Shown here: positions 15,639 to 23,428 of the stretch, in pieces
Position numbering within the stretch: position 1 is the first letter of the stretch
Layout: each line of letters opens with the position of its first letter
From: W2P13-069 sp051876105
Lineage (GTDB): Bacteria; Actinomycetota; Coriobacteriia; Coriobacteriales; QAMH01
Length of the DNA stretch: 24,176 nucleotides
NCBI GenBank assembly: GCA_051876105.1
Contig: JBJEHN010000086.1
Span: 1 to 24,176, forward strand
Direction: 5' to 3'
Notes under the pieces: generated by a model
The model's input: the letters and a program-made list of their open reading frames with translations, nothing else
What the model was told of the DNA's origin: nothing
Database searches by the model: none
Made by a program: the position numbers and the translations under genes

Positions 15639-16976
15639 TTACAGGCGGAAGGACTTGAGGAGATACCTCACGTTGCCCAGCTGCTCCCTGCAGGTCTTCC
15701 AGAAGCTGCAGTAGTAGCGCTCCATGGCCTCGAGCAGCTCCTGTGAGGGCTCCGCGTTGCCGTAGACGACGGCGCAGTACTGCTCTGCCAGCGTAGAGAA
15801 GCGGCCCTGGGCACCCTTGTCGTAAGGCTCGAGCGCGCCTTGGCTGTTGCGCCCGAACTCGCTCATCGTCTGCCCCGTGGGGACGGCGATCCCCAGGCGG
15901 CCCAGGCGGCTGAGCACGAACAGGAAGAGCCCCTGGAACTCCCGCGCCGGGCCCTGCTGACGCAGGCGCTCCAAGCGCACAGCGCGCCACCTGCGCCTGC
16001 CGAGGAAGTAGGCGGCCACAAGGGCGGCCAGCAGCAAGATCACACCAATCATCAGCGGCATGACCAGGGGGTTTTGCTGCAGGTCGAAGGAGTTCTGCAG
16101 GGAGTCCAGGTCAAGCCCCAGGAAGGTGCTCTCCTGGTCCTGGTCGTCTTCCTCCTCCTCGTTGCCGGTTGCCGGCCAGACCATGCCCTCTGGGTCCTCC
16201 TGTATGTCGTCGGTGGTGCGGACGGCGTCGTTTGTCTGGCTGCTGGTAACGTCGAGGTTGGGCGTCTGGAAGATGTTCGAGATGCCGATGACCTGCCGCG
16301 TCTCGAGCGCGCGGTACTCCGTCACCAGCTTGATCTCCACCGCGCCGGGGTCAAGGGGGGCGATGATCGCGCACCACACGCCCGCTCCCACGCCAACCGC
16401 CAGCAGCGCCACGGCCAACGCCGCGGCAAAGCCCGGCATCATGGCCGCCGTGCGCACGGTGGTGGCGGCGCGCAGCGAGAGCTGGTAGTTCTTGAAGGCG
16501 ACCAACGCGATCGCCGCCACGACGAACACCGCCAGCCACACGACCTGGTCGCGCTCGTACAGCAGCTGCACCAGCGCGCAGAGGAAGACGCCGCCTGTGA
16601 ACAGCAGTGCCGCGCCCGCCCTGCGCCTGGAGACGAGGAAGCACAGCGTGGGCACCGCGGTGCAGACCATGGCGAAGATGAGGTAGTTGGACTCGTTGTC
16701 CGTGAAGATGTCGCCGCCGGGGGTCAACGCGCCAGCAGCCACCCACGCAACCACGATGCACGCCGCATAGGCCAGGCCGCCCAGACGGGCCGTCTTGCCG
16801 TTGCGTGCCACGGCGAAGAGCGCGGCGCAGCACACAACGCAAAGCAACGCGGGCAGCGGCCCCTGCTGCAGCGCCGGGCTCACGTAGAAGCCGTCCAGCG
16901 CCATGTAGCACAGAGCCATGGAGACCGCCGCAGTCAGGAGCAGGTCCCACACAGATGCTTTGAGGTACTCGATCAT
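15639..16976 (-). CDS. DUF4129-like polytopic membrane protein
   Basis: A 445-residue protein with about eight hydrophobic segments: seven in the first 215 residues, then an extracytoplasmic acidic segment (GNEEEEDDQDQES), another membrane helix (MPLMIGVILLLAALVAAYFLG) and a cytoplasmic tail. The tail (LFLFVLSRLGRLGIAVPTGQTMSEFGR, FSTLAEQYCAVVYGNAEPS) fits the DUF4129 pattern found at the C-terminus of TgpA-like membrane transglutaminases. The transglutaminase domain itself is missing: no extracellular Cys-His-Asp module lies between the last two helices. Its ATG directly abuts the TAA of the DUF58 gene, so the two are translationally coupled. DUF58/DUF4129 pairs normally belong to MoxR AAA+ envelope modules of unknown mechanism. 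Confidence 0.82.
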   Translation of the reverse strand: MIEYLKASVWDLLLTAAVSMALCYMALDGFYVSPALQQGPLPALLCVVCCAALFAVARNGKTARLGGLAYAACIVVAWVAAGALTPGGDIFTDNESNYLIFAMVCTAVPTLCFLVSRRRAGAALLFTGGVFLCALVQLLYERDQVVWLAVFVVAAIALVAFKNYQLSLRAATTVRTAAMMPGFAAALAVALLAVGVGAGVWCAIIAPLDPGAVEIKLVTEYRALETRQVIGISNIFQTPNLDVTSSQTNDAVRTTDDIQEDPEGMVWPATGNEEEEDDQDQESTFLGLDLDSLQNSFDLQQNPLVMPLMIGVILLLAALVAAYFLGRRRWRAVRLERLRQQGPAREFQGLFLFVLSRLGRLGIAVPTGQTMSEFGRNSQGALEPYDKGAQGRFSTLAEQYCAVVYGNAEPSQELLEAMERYYCSFWKTCREQLGNVRYLLKSFRL

Positions 16977-18281
16977 TTACGCCTCCCTCCCCTCTGCCCC
17001 CGGCCCAGCTGGGGTGAAGGCGAAGTAGCTGATGTGGGCTGCGTCCAGGCGGCGCAGCGGCCGCAGGCGCTCCTTCAGCTCCTCCCCCTCCAGGGCAGGC
17101 GGCAGCGCCAGCAGGAACAGCGGGTTGCGCTTGCGGAGCTTGAGCTCGCACAGGGCAGTGATAATCGCCTCGTCCGTATGGGCGGAGCAATACGCGATGT
17201 TGTCCTGGCCGTGGATGGAGTTGCCCTCCCTGCGCAGCAGCTCGAGCGCGCGGTCGCCCTCGCCAGCGCTGATGCGCGGCAGCTCGTCGGTCAGGTCGGC
17301 GAAGTCCTTGTAGTCGGCGATGCGCATGCGGCGCTCCTCGCCGTACTTGTCCACGAACGCGAGCACCGAGTCCAGGCCGGCAGCACGGGCAAAGCTGTTG
17401 ATGGAGAGCGCTCCCTCCACCACGCCGTCGAACACGAACATCAGCGACTCCGGGTCGTAGGCGGGCGCGGTGGTGTCGATGATGATGTTGATGCCAGGGT
17501 TGTTGAAGCACTCGAAGAGCCTGGTCAGGTACTCGCCGTCTTCCAGGCGCGAGGAGAGCTTCCAGTGGATGGTCTTAATCGGGTCGCCCCACAGGTACGC
17601 GCGCACGCCGGCGTAGTCGAGGTCGTCTGTGACCAGGGTCTGCAGGGGCTTTTGGCTGTCTGAGGACGCGGTGCTGGTGAGGGGCAGGTCCTCGAGCTCC
17701 GTGATGCGCGGCAGAACCTCGACGCGGTGGCGGTGGGCGTTTTCAACGGTGTGGGTGAACAGCAGGAAGAGATCGCTGATGACGATCTTCTTCACGCCGG
17801 CGGAATACGTGCCGATGTGGTCGAAGCGCGCCGTGAAGGTGAAGTCGCGCTTCTCGCGCGGCATCAGGGGCATGGAGACGGGGGTGATGGTGTCCACGTC
17901 GTCAAAGAGGTCGCTGATGTAGATGTAGGGCTCCAGCCGCAGGAAGGGCAGCGGGGACTTGTTCTCGAAGTTGAGCACGAACTCTATCTCGGAGCCGCGC
18001 TCGCACGAGGGCACGAGGGATTCCTCGCTGTAGACCAGGCTGCGCTTAAGAACCTGCAGGTAGGCGAACGAGAGCGCCAGCGCCATGACCAGCGCTAGCA
18101 GGGGCAGGTAGCCGATGACGTCGTCCAGGAACACCGGCGGCACGGCGCAGACCAGCAGCGCCAGCACCGCCAGGGCAACGCGCTGCGCTACCGATTTGGC
18201 GCGGCCGGGTTCCGCAGAGGCGTCCCTCTTCTTGGCGGCAGCCGCAGCCGCCGCCTGTTGTGCGCGCTTGAAGATCGCCAT
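16977..18281 (-). CDS. DUF58 (MoxR-associated) membrane-anchored protein
   Basis: A 434-residue protein with a basic N-terminus (MAIFKRAQ), two closely spaced membrane helices (about 30-72) and a long soluble part. A beta-rich region (VLNFENKSPLPFLRLEPYIYI) is followed by the DUF58 signature DYAGVRAYLWGDPIKTIHWKLSSR (in two parts: DYAGVRAYLWGD and IKTIHWK, about residues 220-245). After it comes a von Willebrand-A-like segment (INIIIDTTAPAYDPESLMFVF). Family members work with MoxR ATPases in chaperone-like or envelope-stress roles, but no moxR gene is present here. It begins 3 bp after the permease stop codon and ends flush with the DUF4129-like gene, so it is firmly in the ABC-transporter operon. 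Confidence 0.9.
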   Translation of the reverse strand: MAIFKRAQQAAAAAAAKKRDASAEPGRAKSVAQRVALAVLALLVCAVPPVFLDDVIGYLPLLALVMALALSFAYLQVLKRSLVYSEESLVPSCERGSEIEFVLNFENKSPLPFLRLEPYIYISDLFDDVDTITPVSMPLMPREKRDFTFTARFDHIGTYSAGVKKIVISDLFLLFTHTVENAHRHRVEVLPRITELEDLPLTSTASSDSQKPLQTLVTDDLDYAGVRAYLWGDPIKTIHWKLSSRLEDGEYLTRLFECFNNPGINIIIDTTAPAYDPESLMFVFDGVVEGALSINSFARAAGLDSVLAFVDKYGEERRMRIADYKDFADLTDELPRISAGEGDRALELLRREGNSIHGQDNIAYCSAHTDEAIITALCELKLRKRNPLFLLALPPALEGEELKERLRPLRRLDAAHISYFAFTPAGPGAEGREA

Positions 18282-18284
18282 GCC

Positions 18285-19679
18285 CTACTCCCAGCTCCTC
18301 TGGCGGATCGCCATCATCCACACGAACAGCGGCACGGCGACGATGGAGACCACGGGCGCCAGCCCGACGGGCAGCCCGTCGAAGACCAGTGCGGTGCCCA
18401 GGTCGCCGCAGACGAGCAGCACGAGCGCGCCCATCAGCAGGTTGCCGCCCAGCTGCCGCCTGAACTCCGAGCCGAATACCGCCCTCACTAAGAACGGCAC
18501 GATGAGCGAGACCATGGCCACCTGGCCGGCGTTGAGCTGGGCGGCCAGGATCATCAGGGAGCCGCAGCTCAGCGCCAGGATGCGCAGCTTGGTGGGGTCG
18601 ACGCCCAGCAGGCGGGTCTCGTCGTCGGAAAACGAGATGAGGTTGAGCTTGAAGCGGAACATGACGATGGGCACCAGCGCCGCTGCGCCGCCCAGCGCCA
18701 GGGTGATGTACATCCAGGGGCCGTTAGCGCCAGTCGCGTTCTGCAGCAGGTAGTAGGCGTCCCATTGCAGCTCGTCCATGAAGTTGGTCTGCACGTACTG
18801 GATGACCACGCCCAGCAGCTGCGAGATGACAGTGCCCATGAGGATCATGTTCACGGTGTTGAACTGGCCCTTGCCGCTGATCCACTTGCCGCCCAGCATC
18901 ACCAGCACCAGCACCGCAACGCCGCCCACGACGGAGTACAGGTAGTAGAGCCCGATGTGCTGGTAGGCCTCGTAGCCGAACTGCAGCACCAGGATGAGCA
19001 GGGCCGCGTTGATGCCGTTGGTCACGCCGAGCATGGAGGGCGCGGCAATGGGGTTCTTGAAGGCGTTCTGGTAGAGCATGCCCGAAACCGCCAGCAGCGC
19101 GCCGCAGGCCAGGTACTTGAACACCACCTGCACTTGCAGCACCGAGTCTGCGAAGTAGGGATTCTCGTAGGTGGTGGCGAGGTACTGCGCGTGGTAGCTG
19201 CCGTTCTGGAACAGGTAGGTGAAGCCCAGCTGCACCCAGCTGGCCAGGGAGGCCGCGACGACAGCGGGACTCTTGAGCTGCCCGGGGTGCTGGCTGCTCA
19301 GGCACAGGGAGAACAGCGCAAGCAGCGCGAGCAGCGCGCCGAACGCGATGTACTTGCGGCGGGTCTTGCGGCGGTCGTCTGCCAGCAGGCTGCCGGCGCC
19401 CTCGATGGGCAGCGCGCCGTTGAGGACGTCGTCGCTCAGGGCGAAGGCGTCTTCCTCCCCCATTGCCTTCAGGGCCTTGGCGGACTTGCCGCTCTTCCAC
19501 AAGCCACCCGCACGGCGGGGGCTGCCTTTCTCCTGGCCGGGCACCGCCGCTGCCTCGGCCTGCCCGGGGACCGAGGCCTCGTCCACGTCGATGCGGACCG
19601 CTTCTTCGGCACGCATGGCCATGCCGTCGATGAAGACGTACTCGTCGTCTCCGCGCTTGCGCTTAAAGCCACTCGCCAC
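18285..19679 (-). CDS. FecCD-type ABC importer permease with N-terminal extension (1)
   Basis: A 464-residue permease of the BtuC/FhuB/FecCD family, which imports iron-siderophores, haem or corrinoids. The GTG start is fixed by AAGGAGG at 19687-19693, seven bases upstream. The first 105 or so residues are a hydrophilic cytoplasmic extension not found in ordinary FecCD proteins, containing ASVPGQAEAAAVPGQEKG. The membrane domain follows with family motifs GMLYQNAFKNPIAAPSMLGVTNG and, near the C-terminus, DDETRLLGVDPTKLRI, the region that contacts the ATPase. The late family block is diverged (VAMVSLIVPFLVRAVFG where GFIGLVVPHxxR is usual). It overlaps the other permease gene by 17 bp. No ATPase gene is adjacent. 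Confidence 0.92.
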   Translation of the reverse strand: MASGFKRKRGDDEYVFIDGMAMRAEEAVRIDVDEASVPGQAEAAAVPGQEKGSPRRAGGLWKSGKSAKALKAMGEEDAFALSDDVLNGALPIEGAGSLLADDRRKTRRKYIAFGALLALLALFSLCLSSQHPGQLKSPAVVAASLASWVQLGFTYLFQNGSYHAQYLATTYENPYFADSVLQVQVVFKYLACGALLAVSGMLYQNAFKNPIAAPSMLGVTNGINAALLILVLQFGYEAYQHIGLYYLYSVVGGVAVLVLVMLGGKWISGKGQFNTVNMILMGTVISQLLGVVIQYVQTNFMDELQWDAYYLLQNATGANGPWMYITLALGGAAALVPIVMFRFKLNLISFSDDETRLLGVDPTKLRILALSCGSLMILAAQLNAGQVAMVSLIVPFLVRAVFGSEFRRQLGGNLLMGALVLLVCGDLGTALVFDGLPVGLAPVVSIVAVPLFVWMMAIRQRSWE

Positions 19680-21036
19680 CGGAGGACCTCCTTCCCCTCA
19701 GCGCGATGATCAGGAACGCGATGCAGCCGATGAGGCTGGTGAAGACGCCGGTGCTGCCGCTGACGATGAAGGGGATGCCCAGGTTGGTGACGTAGAACAC
19801 GGCGGTCACCAGGATCGCGCCCATCAGGGAGCAGGCGGGCAGGAGGTAGCGGAAGTCCGGACCCATGAGCTTGCGGGCCATGTGCGGCACGAGGAAGCCG
19901 ACCATGCCCACCATGCCGCAGAACGAGACCACCAGCGCCGTCATCACCGTGCAGATGAAAACCATGAAGTTGCGGGTGAAGGCGGTCGAGATGCCCATTG
20001 AGCGCGCCTCCTCGTCCTTGAAGGCGAGCAGGCTCAGCTTGGACGAGTACGCGAAGATCACCGCCATGCACACAAGCAGCGGCACGGCGAAGAGCAGCAC
20101 CGTCTGCAGCGTGTAGGCGCCGGAGAAACTGGCGGTCGTGTACTGGTCGAGGAAGGTGACGGCGTTGACGTCGCCGTGGTTGCTCAGCCAGTAGCGGACG
20201 AAGGAGAGCACCACGGCGATGACCGAGGCGAACACCTGGCCGGCCACGACAAGCGAGACGTTGTTGACCTTGCCTCTGCCGGCGAGCACGGCGATGAGCA
20301 TCACCAAGAGCACCACCACCAGACAGCCGAACAGCGAGCACAGGAACGAGCCGTAGGTCTCCAACACCAGCTGGCCCCAGCTCATCTGGCTGCGCAACTC
20401 GATGTAGTCGTTGGCAAAGCCGTTGAAGGTGGTGGCGGCGACGTTGGGGTACACGAACACGGCAAAGATGATGGCGCCCACGGAGCCGCCGCTGTTGACG
20501 CCCAGGGTGCTCGGCGAGGCCAGCGCGTTCTTGAGCGCGCCCTGGAAGACGCCGCCCGAAAGACCCATGGCCGCGCCGGCCAGCAGCGTGACGAGCACCG
20601 TGAGCATGTAGGTGCCGAAGATGCTGTTGGGGTTGAGGAAGAACCCGACGAAGCCCTGGACGGAAGTCGCGACCTCGCTTGCCAGCGTGCCGATGGTGCG
20701 GTCCGCGCGGGTCACGTCGAAGACGTTCGTGGGCAGTATGCACGCCAGGAAGAAGACCACCGCGGCGGCAACCGCCAGGGCGACGAGCTTCTTGGCGCGC
20801 GGGTCCATCGCATAGCGGGCGTCCTGCTGCTGCGCGTAGGGGTTGAGCTCGTCTTTCTTGTGGAAGCGGATCTTGCTGTAGCCGTAGTCGGGGCCCTGGT
20901 CCTCGGGCGCTGATGCGCTGCTGAAGGGCAGGCCGGCCGCGCTCTCGGCCTCGGCGCGCTCCTTGCGCTTGCCAGCCTCTGCCTGGCCGGGCACGGCGTG
21001 CTGGTCGCCGCCGCTGTTGATCATCAGTTTCGCCAT
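19663..21036 (-). CDS. FecCD-type ABC importer permease with N-terminal extension (2)
   Basis: A 457-residue permease, partner of the overlapping downstream permease. Residues 1-82 are a hydrophilic extension containing HAVPGQAEAGKRKERAEAE, sharing the VPGQAEA element with its partner. The membrane domain has the classical motifs: GLSGGVFQGALKNALASPSTLGVNSG, then SLLAFKDEEARSMGI (ATPase-contact region) and GMVGFLVPHMARKLMGPDFR. These are better conserved than in the partner, suggesting an asymmetric FecC/FecD-type heterodimer. It starts 15 bp after the stop of the binding-protein gene, the usual order in metal-chelate importers. Substrate cannot be read from sequence. Confidence 0.94.
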   Translation of the reverse strand: MAKLMINSGGDQHAVPGQAEAGKRKERAEAESAAGLPFSSASAPEDQGPDYGYSKIRFHKKDELNPYAQQQDARYAMDPRAKKLVALAVAAAVVFFLACILPTNVFDVTRADRTIGTLASEVATSVQGFVGFFLNPNSIFGTYMLTVLVTLLAGAAMGLSGGVFQGALKNALASPSTLGVNSGGSVGAIIFAVFVYPNVAATTFNGFANDYIELRSQMSWGQLVLETYGSFLCSLFGCLVVVLLVMLIAVLAGRGKVNNVSLVVAGQVFASVIAVVLSFVRYWLSNHGDVNAVTFLDQYTTASFSGAYTLQTVLLFAVPLLVCMAVIFAYSSKLSLLAFKDEEARSMGISTAFTRNFMVFICTVMTALVVSFCGMVGMVGFLVPHMARKLMGPDFRYLLPACSLMGAILVTAVFYVTNLGIPFIVSGSTGVFTSLIGCIAFLIIALRGRRSSGGEWL

Positions 21037-21051
21037 ATGCTCGCCACCCCG

Positions 21052-23070
21052 CTACTTCACCAGTGAGCTGGGGTTCAGGTCGTAATCGTAGAAGGTCTTG
21101 TAGAAGTCCTTGGCCTCCTGCTGCCAGTCCACGCCCTCAGCGGCGTCGTTGACCTCGTCGCTCACCCACGCGGCTTCGAGGAAGGACTCGACGGAGCCGG
21201 CGGTCCAGTCGCAGAACAGGCCGCTGGGGTTGACCGCGATGGCGCTTTCAGGGATGGAGGTGCCCAGGAGGTTCTCCGTGTCCTCGCCGCTGGAGGTGCC
21301 GTCGACGCCGATGGTCGAGAACAGGACGGTGTTGCCCAGGTTCACGCCAAAGGCCTCGATGTTGCGGCTGCTGCCCGCGGCAGAGACCCAGCCGTAGGGG
21401 GTGTACATGCCATTGGAGAGGGTGGAGTTCTCGATGAGGGACTTTTTGATGGACTTGGAGGTGGCGATGAGCTTGGGGAAGCTCTCGCTGCCCAGGCCCG
21501 AGCCCAGGCCGGTGCGGTTGGAGGAGTTGATGCCGCTGTCAAGCAGCGAGCGCGACATGTTCTTGATCGCCTTGTCGTCCATGAGGGTGAGGCTGATGCC
21601 CGTCCACTCCGTGGAGTTGAAGCCGAAGGAGTTGTAGTTGAACTGCCACAGCGGCACAGCGCCGGAGGCTGTCTTGGTTGTGGTCGCGGCGGCGTTGTTG
21701 ACCAGGCCGCCGCACTGGATGTAGTAGGAGGCCGGCGAGGTGGCAAAGCCGCCGGTGGCAAAGGCCAGACCCTTCGCAGGCGACCAGCTGCCTGTGCCGA
21801 GGCTCGCGCCCTTGTAGGCGGCCTTCTCCTCGTAGGCGTCTACCAGCAGGGTATAGGTGCTCTTGGCGTCATCCGTGCCGCTGGCGCTCACGTCGCACTT
21901 GCCGCTGGTCTGGTACACGGTCTTGCCCGCGTAGCGGCCGCCGTTGGCGTCGATGCAGGCCTTCACCACGCGGTCGTGAAAGTCGACGTACTGCTGGGCG
22001 CGCTTGGCGGCGCTCTTCGCGTAGGAGCCTGCGGAGGTTCCGTCCAGCATGTCGCCGACTGTGGTGACGTTCTTCTTGATGTACTGCGAGCACACCATGG
22101 GGCGCAGGACCACGGTCTCGATGCCCGCTTTCACGAGCTTGCCGAAGTCCTGGTCCGAGAGCTTCTCCAAATACGACGAGCTCGATGTCAGGATGACCTG
22201 GGCGCCAGACGAGATGATCTTGTCCACGTCCATCTTCTTGGCCGTGCCGCCGTCGCTCCAGGCCTTGGTCACCTTACTGGTGTCGAAGACCGAGGAGAAG
22301 CTGCTAGAAAGCGTCTTGGAATCTGTGGCAACCAGCGCGCCCGTGCCCGCCACCATCTGGACGATGACGGCATAGGGGCCGTAGGCGGCGACCTTCTCCA
22401 CCTGCGGGGGCTGCTGGGAGGGGTCGGAGGTGTCGTAGGCGACCCTGGTCGGGTCGATCTTGCGTGCCTCGCGGCCCGCTGTCTCGTCTGCCTGGGCACC
22501 GGCGCTGGTGGTGTCGTCCGGGGTCTCGTTCTGGATCTGGGTTGAGCCGTTTCCAGCGGCCCCGCCGGCTGCCTCGAGGCCCATGCCCTCGCCGCTCAGG
22601 CCGGCGTCCTCGGGCTCTTCCTCTTCCTCCTGCTGCTTCTGCTCATCGTCTTCGTCGTCTTTTTTGGTGACCTCGTGGTCGAAGGCATCCTTGTCGTCGG
22701 ACTTGACGAAGTTGACCGTAGAGCTGGCCTCGATGCCGTTGAAGTCGGGCGTGCTCGAGAAGAGGGACTGGCGTGCCGTGAACGTGTCTGTGTTGGGCTT
22801 GGAGCTGTAGACCACCAGGTTTTGCACCTCTTCGGAAGCGCTCATGTCGCCTTGGACTTCGGAGGCGGAGACCTGGTCGCTGTACTCGGTGGCGGTGGGA
22901 TCGTTGATGTAGTACTTGTTGGGGTTGTCGTAGTCGATGGCATCGGCGGTTTGGAGGTAGACGACCTCCTTCAAGGCATCGCTCACGCGGCAGCCACCCA
23001 GCGTGAGAGCAACTGCAGCGGCGCACGCAAGCGCGAGCAGTGCCCTGGCTACTCTTCTCCCCTTTGACAA
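21052..23070 (-). CDS. Large substrate-binding lipoprotein of the FecCD importer
   Basis: A 672-residue lipoprotein, about twice the usual size for the family. The TTG at 23070 is preferred because AGGGG lies five bases upstream; an in-frame TTG at 23088 would add six residues but has no such site. The signal peptide ends LTLGGC, a lipobox whose Cys would be lipidated. A long low-complexity segment follows, including DDEDDEQKQQEEEEEPEDAG (about residues 140-160). The FepB/BtuF-like fold starts near VEKVAAYGPYAVIVQMVAGTG and continues with MDVDKIISSGAQVILTSSSS, KAGIETVVLR and TTVGDMLDGT. The C-terminal lobe (WISLTL-like ISLTLMDD, VNPSGLFCDWTAGS, AKDFYKTFYDYDLNP) is long. It is the first gene of the operon, feeding the two permeases. 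Ligand unknown; iron-chelate, haem or corrinoid are the usual choices. Confidence 0.88.
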   Translation of the reverse strand: MSKGRRVARALLALACAAAVALTLGGCRVSDALKEVVYLQTADAIDYDNPNKYYINDPTATEYSDQVSASEVQGDMSASEEVQNLVVYSSKPNTDTFTARQSLFSSTPDFNGIEASSTVNFVKSDDKDAFDHEVTKKDDEDDEQKQQEEEEEPEDAGLSGEGMGLEAAGGAAGNGSTQIQNETPDDTTSAGAQADETAGREARKIDPTRVAYDTSDPSQQPPQVEKVAAYGPYAVIVQMVAGTGALVATDSKTLSSSFSSVFDTSKVTKAWSDGGTAKKMDVDKIISSGAQVILTSSSSYLEKLSDQDFGKLVKAGIETVVLRPMVCSQYIKKNVTTVGDMLDGTSAGSYAKSAAKRAQQYVDFHDRVVKACIDANGGRYAGKTVYQTSGKCDVSASGTDDAKSTYTLLVDAYEEKAAYKGASLGTGSWSPAKGLAFATGGFATSPASYYIQCGGLVNNAAATTTKTASGAVPLWQFNYNSFGFNSTEWTGISLTLMDDKAIKNMSRSLLDSGINSSNRTGLGSGLGSESFPKLIATSKSIKKSLIENSTLSNGMYTPYGWVSAAGSSRNIEAFGVNLGNTVLFSTIGVDGTSSGEDTENLLGTSIPESAIAVNPSGLFCDWTAGSVESFLEAAWVSDEVNDAAEGVDWQQEAKDFYKTFYDYDLNPSSLVK

Positions 23071-23114
23071 CGCAACCCCTAACGCCAACAGACGCGCTGG
23101 CAGCTGCCCGCCGT

Positions 23115-23160
23115 GCGTCTTTATACTTCAATTGGACTATTCTGTTTATAGTATATATCA
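23115..23160 (-). promoter_or_regulatory. AT-rich promoter/operator candidate before the importer operon
   Basis: A roughly 40-bp AT-rich island in GC-rich surroundings, immediately upstream of the binding-protein gene. It contains the inverted repeats ACTAT-N7-ATAGT (23136-23140 and 23148-23152) and TATACT-N22-AGTATA (23122-23127 and 23150-23155). On the minus strand TATACT and TATAAA hexamers could serve as -10 elements. A metal-responsive repressor (DtxR- or Fur-like) would be a natural regulator, but the sequence matches neither consensus closely. Confidence 0.45.
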
Positions 23161-23428
23161 GCGACTGCGAGGCCCCGCTTGCGGGCGGCGTGCTGCCAAG
23201 AGTGCAGTGCGCAGGCCACCCCGCGCGAGCACAGGGCACCCCAGCACTTCAATGCGTGGGCCGCCCATGCGCAAACGCAGGGCGCAAGGCACCAACGCTG
23301 CAGAGGCGAAGCGAACCCGCCCCCAACCGAAGCCAAAAGTCGGCCCCAAATTGTCCTCGCCAGAGGTTAAAGAGAAATAAAGCCCCTCCGCGTCCTGAAC
23401 CTCACCCCAGCAGGCCCCTCGGCACCAA
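23161..23428. other. Intergenic region between importer operon and hipA remnant
   Basis: About 270 bases with no gene I can support. The composition is GC-rich with Arg/Pro-rich chance frames on both strands. A short CCCGC-TT-GCGGG inverted repeat lies at 23174-23185, with too small a loop to be a good terminator. Nothing else recognisable. Confidence 0.5.

Noticed and set aside
15840..17663. A 607-codon open frame on the plus strand
   Set aside because: Antisense of the DUF4129-like and DUF58 genes; His/Gln/Arg-rich product without domains.
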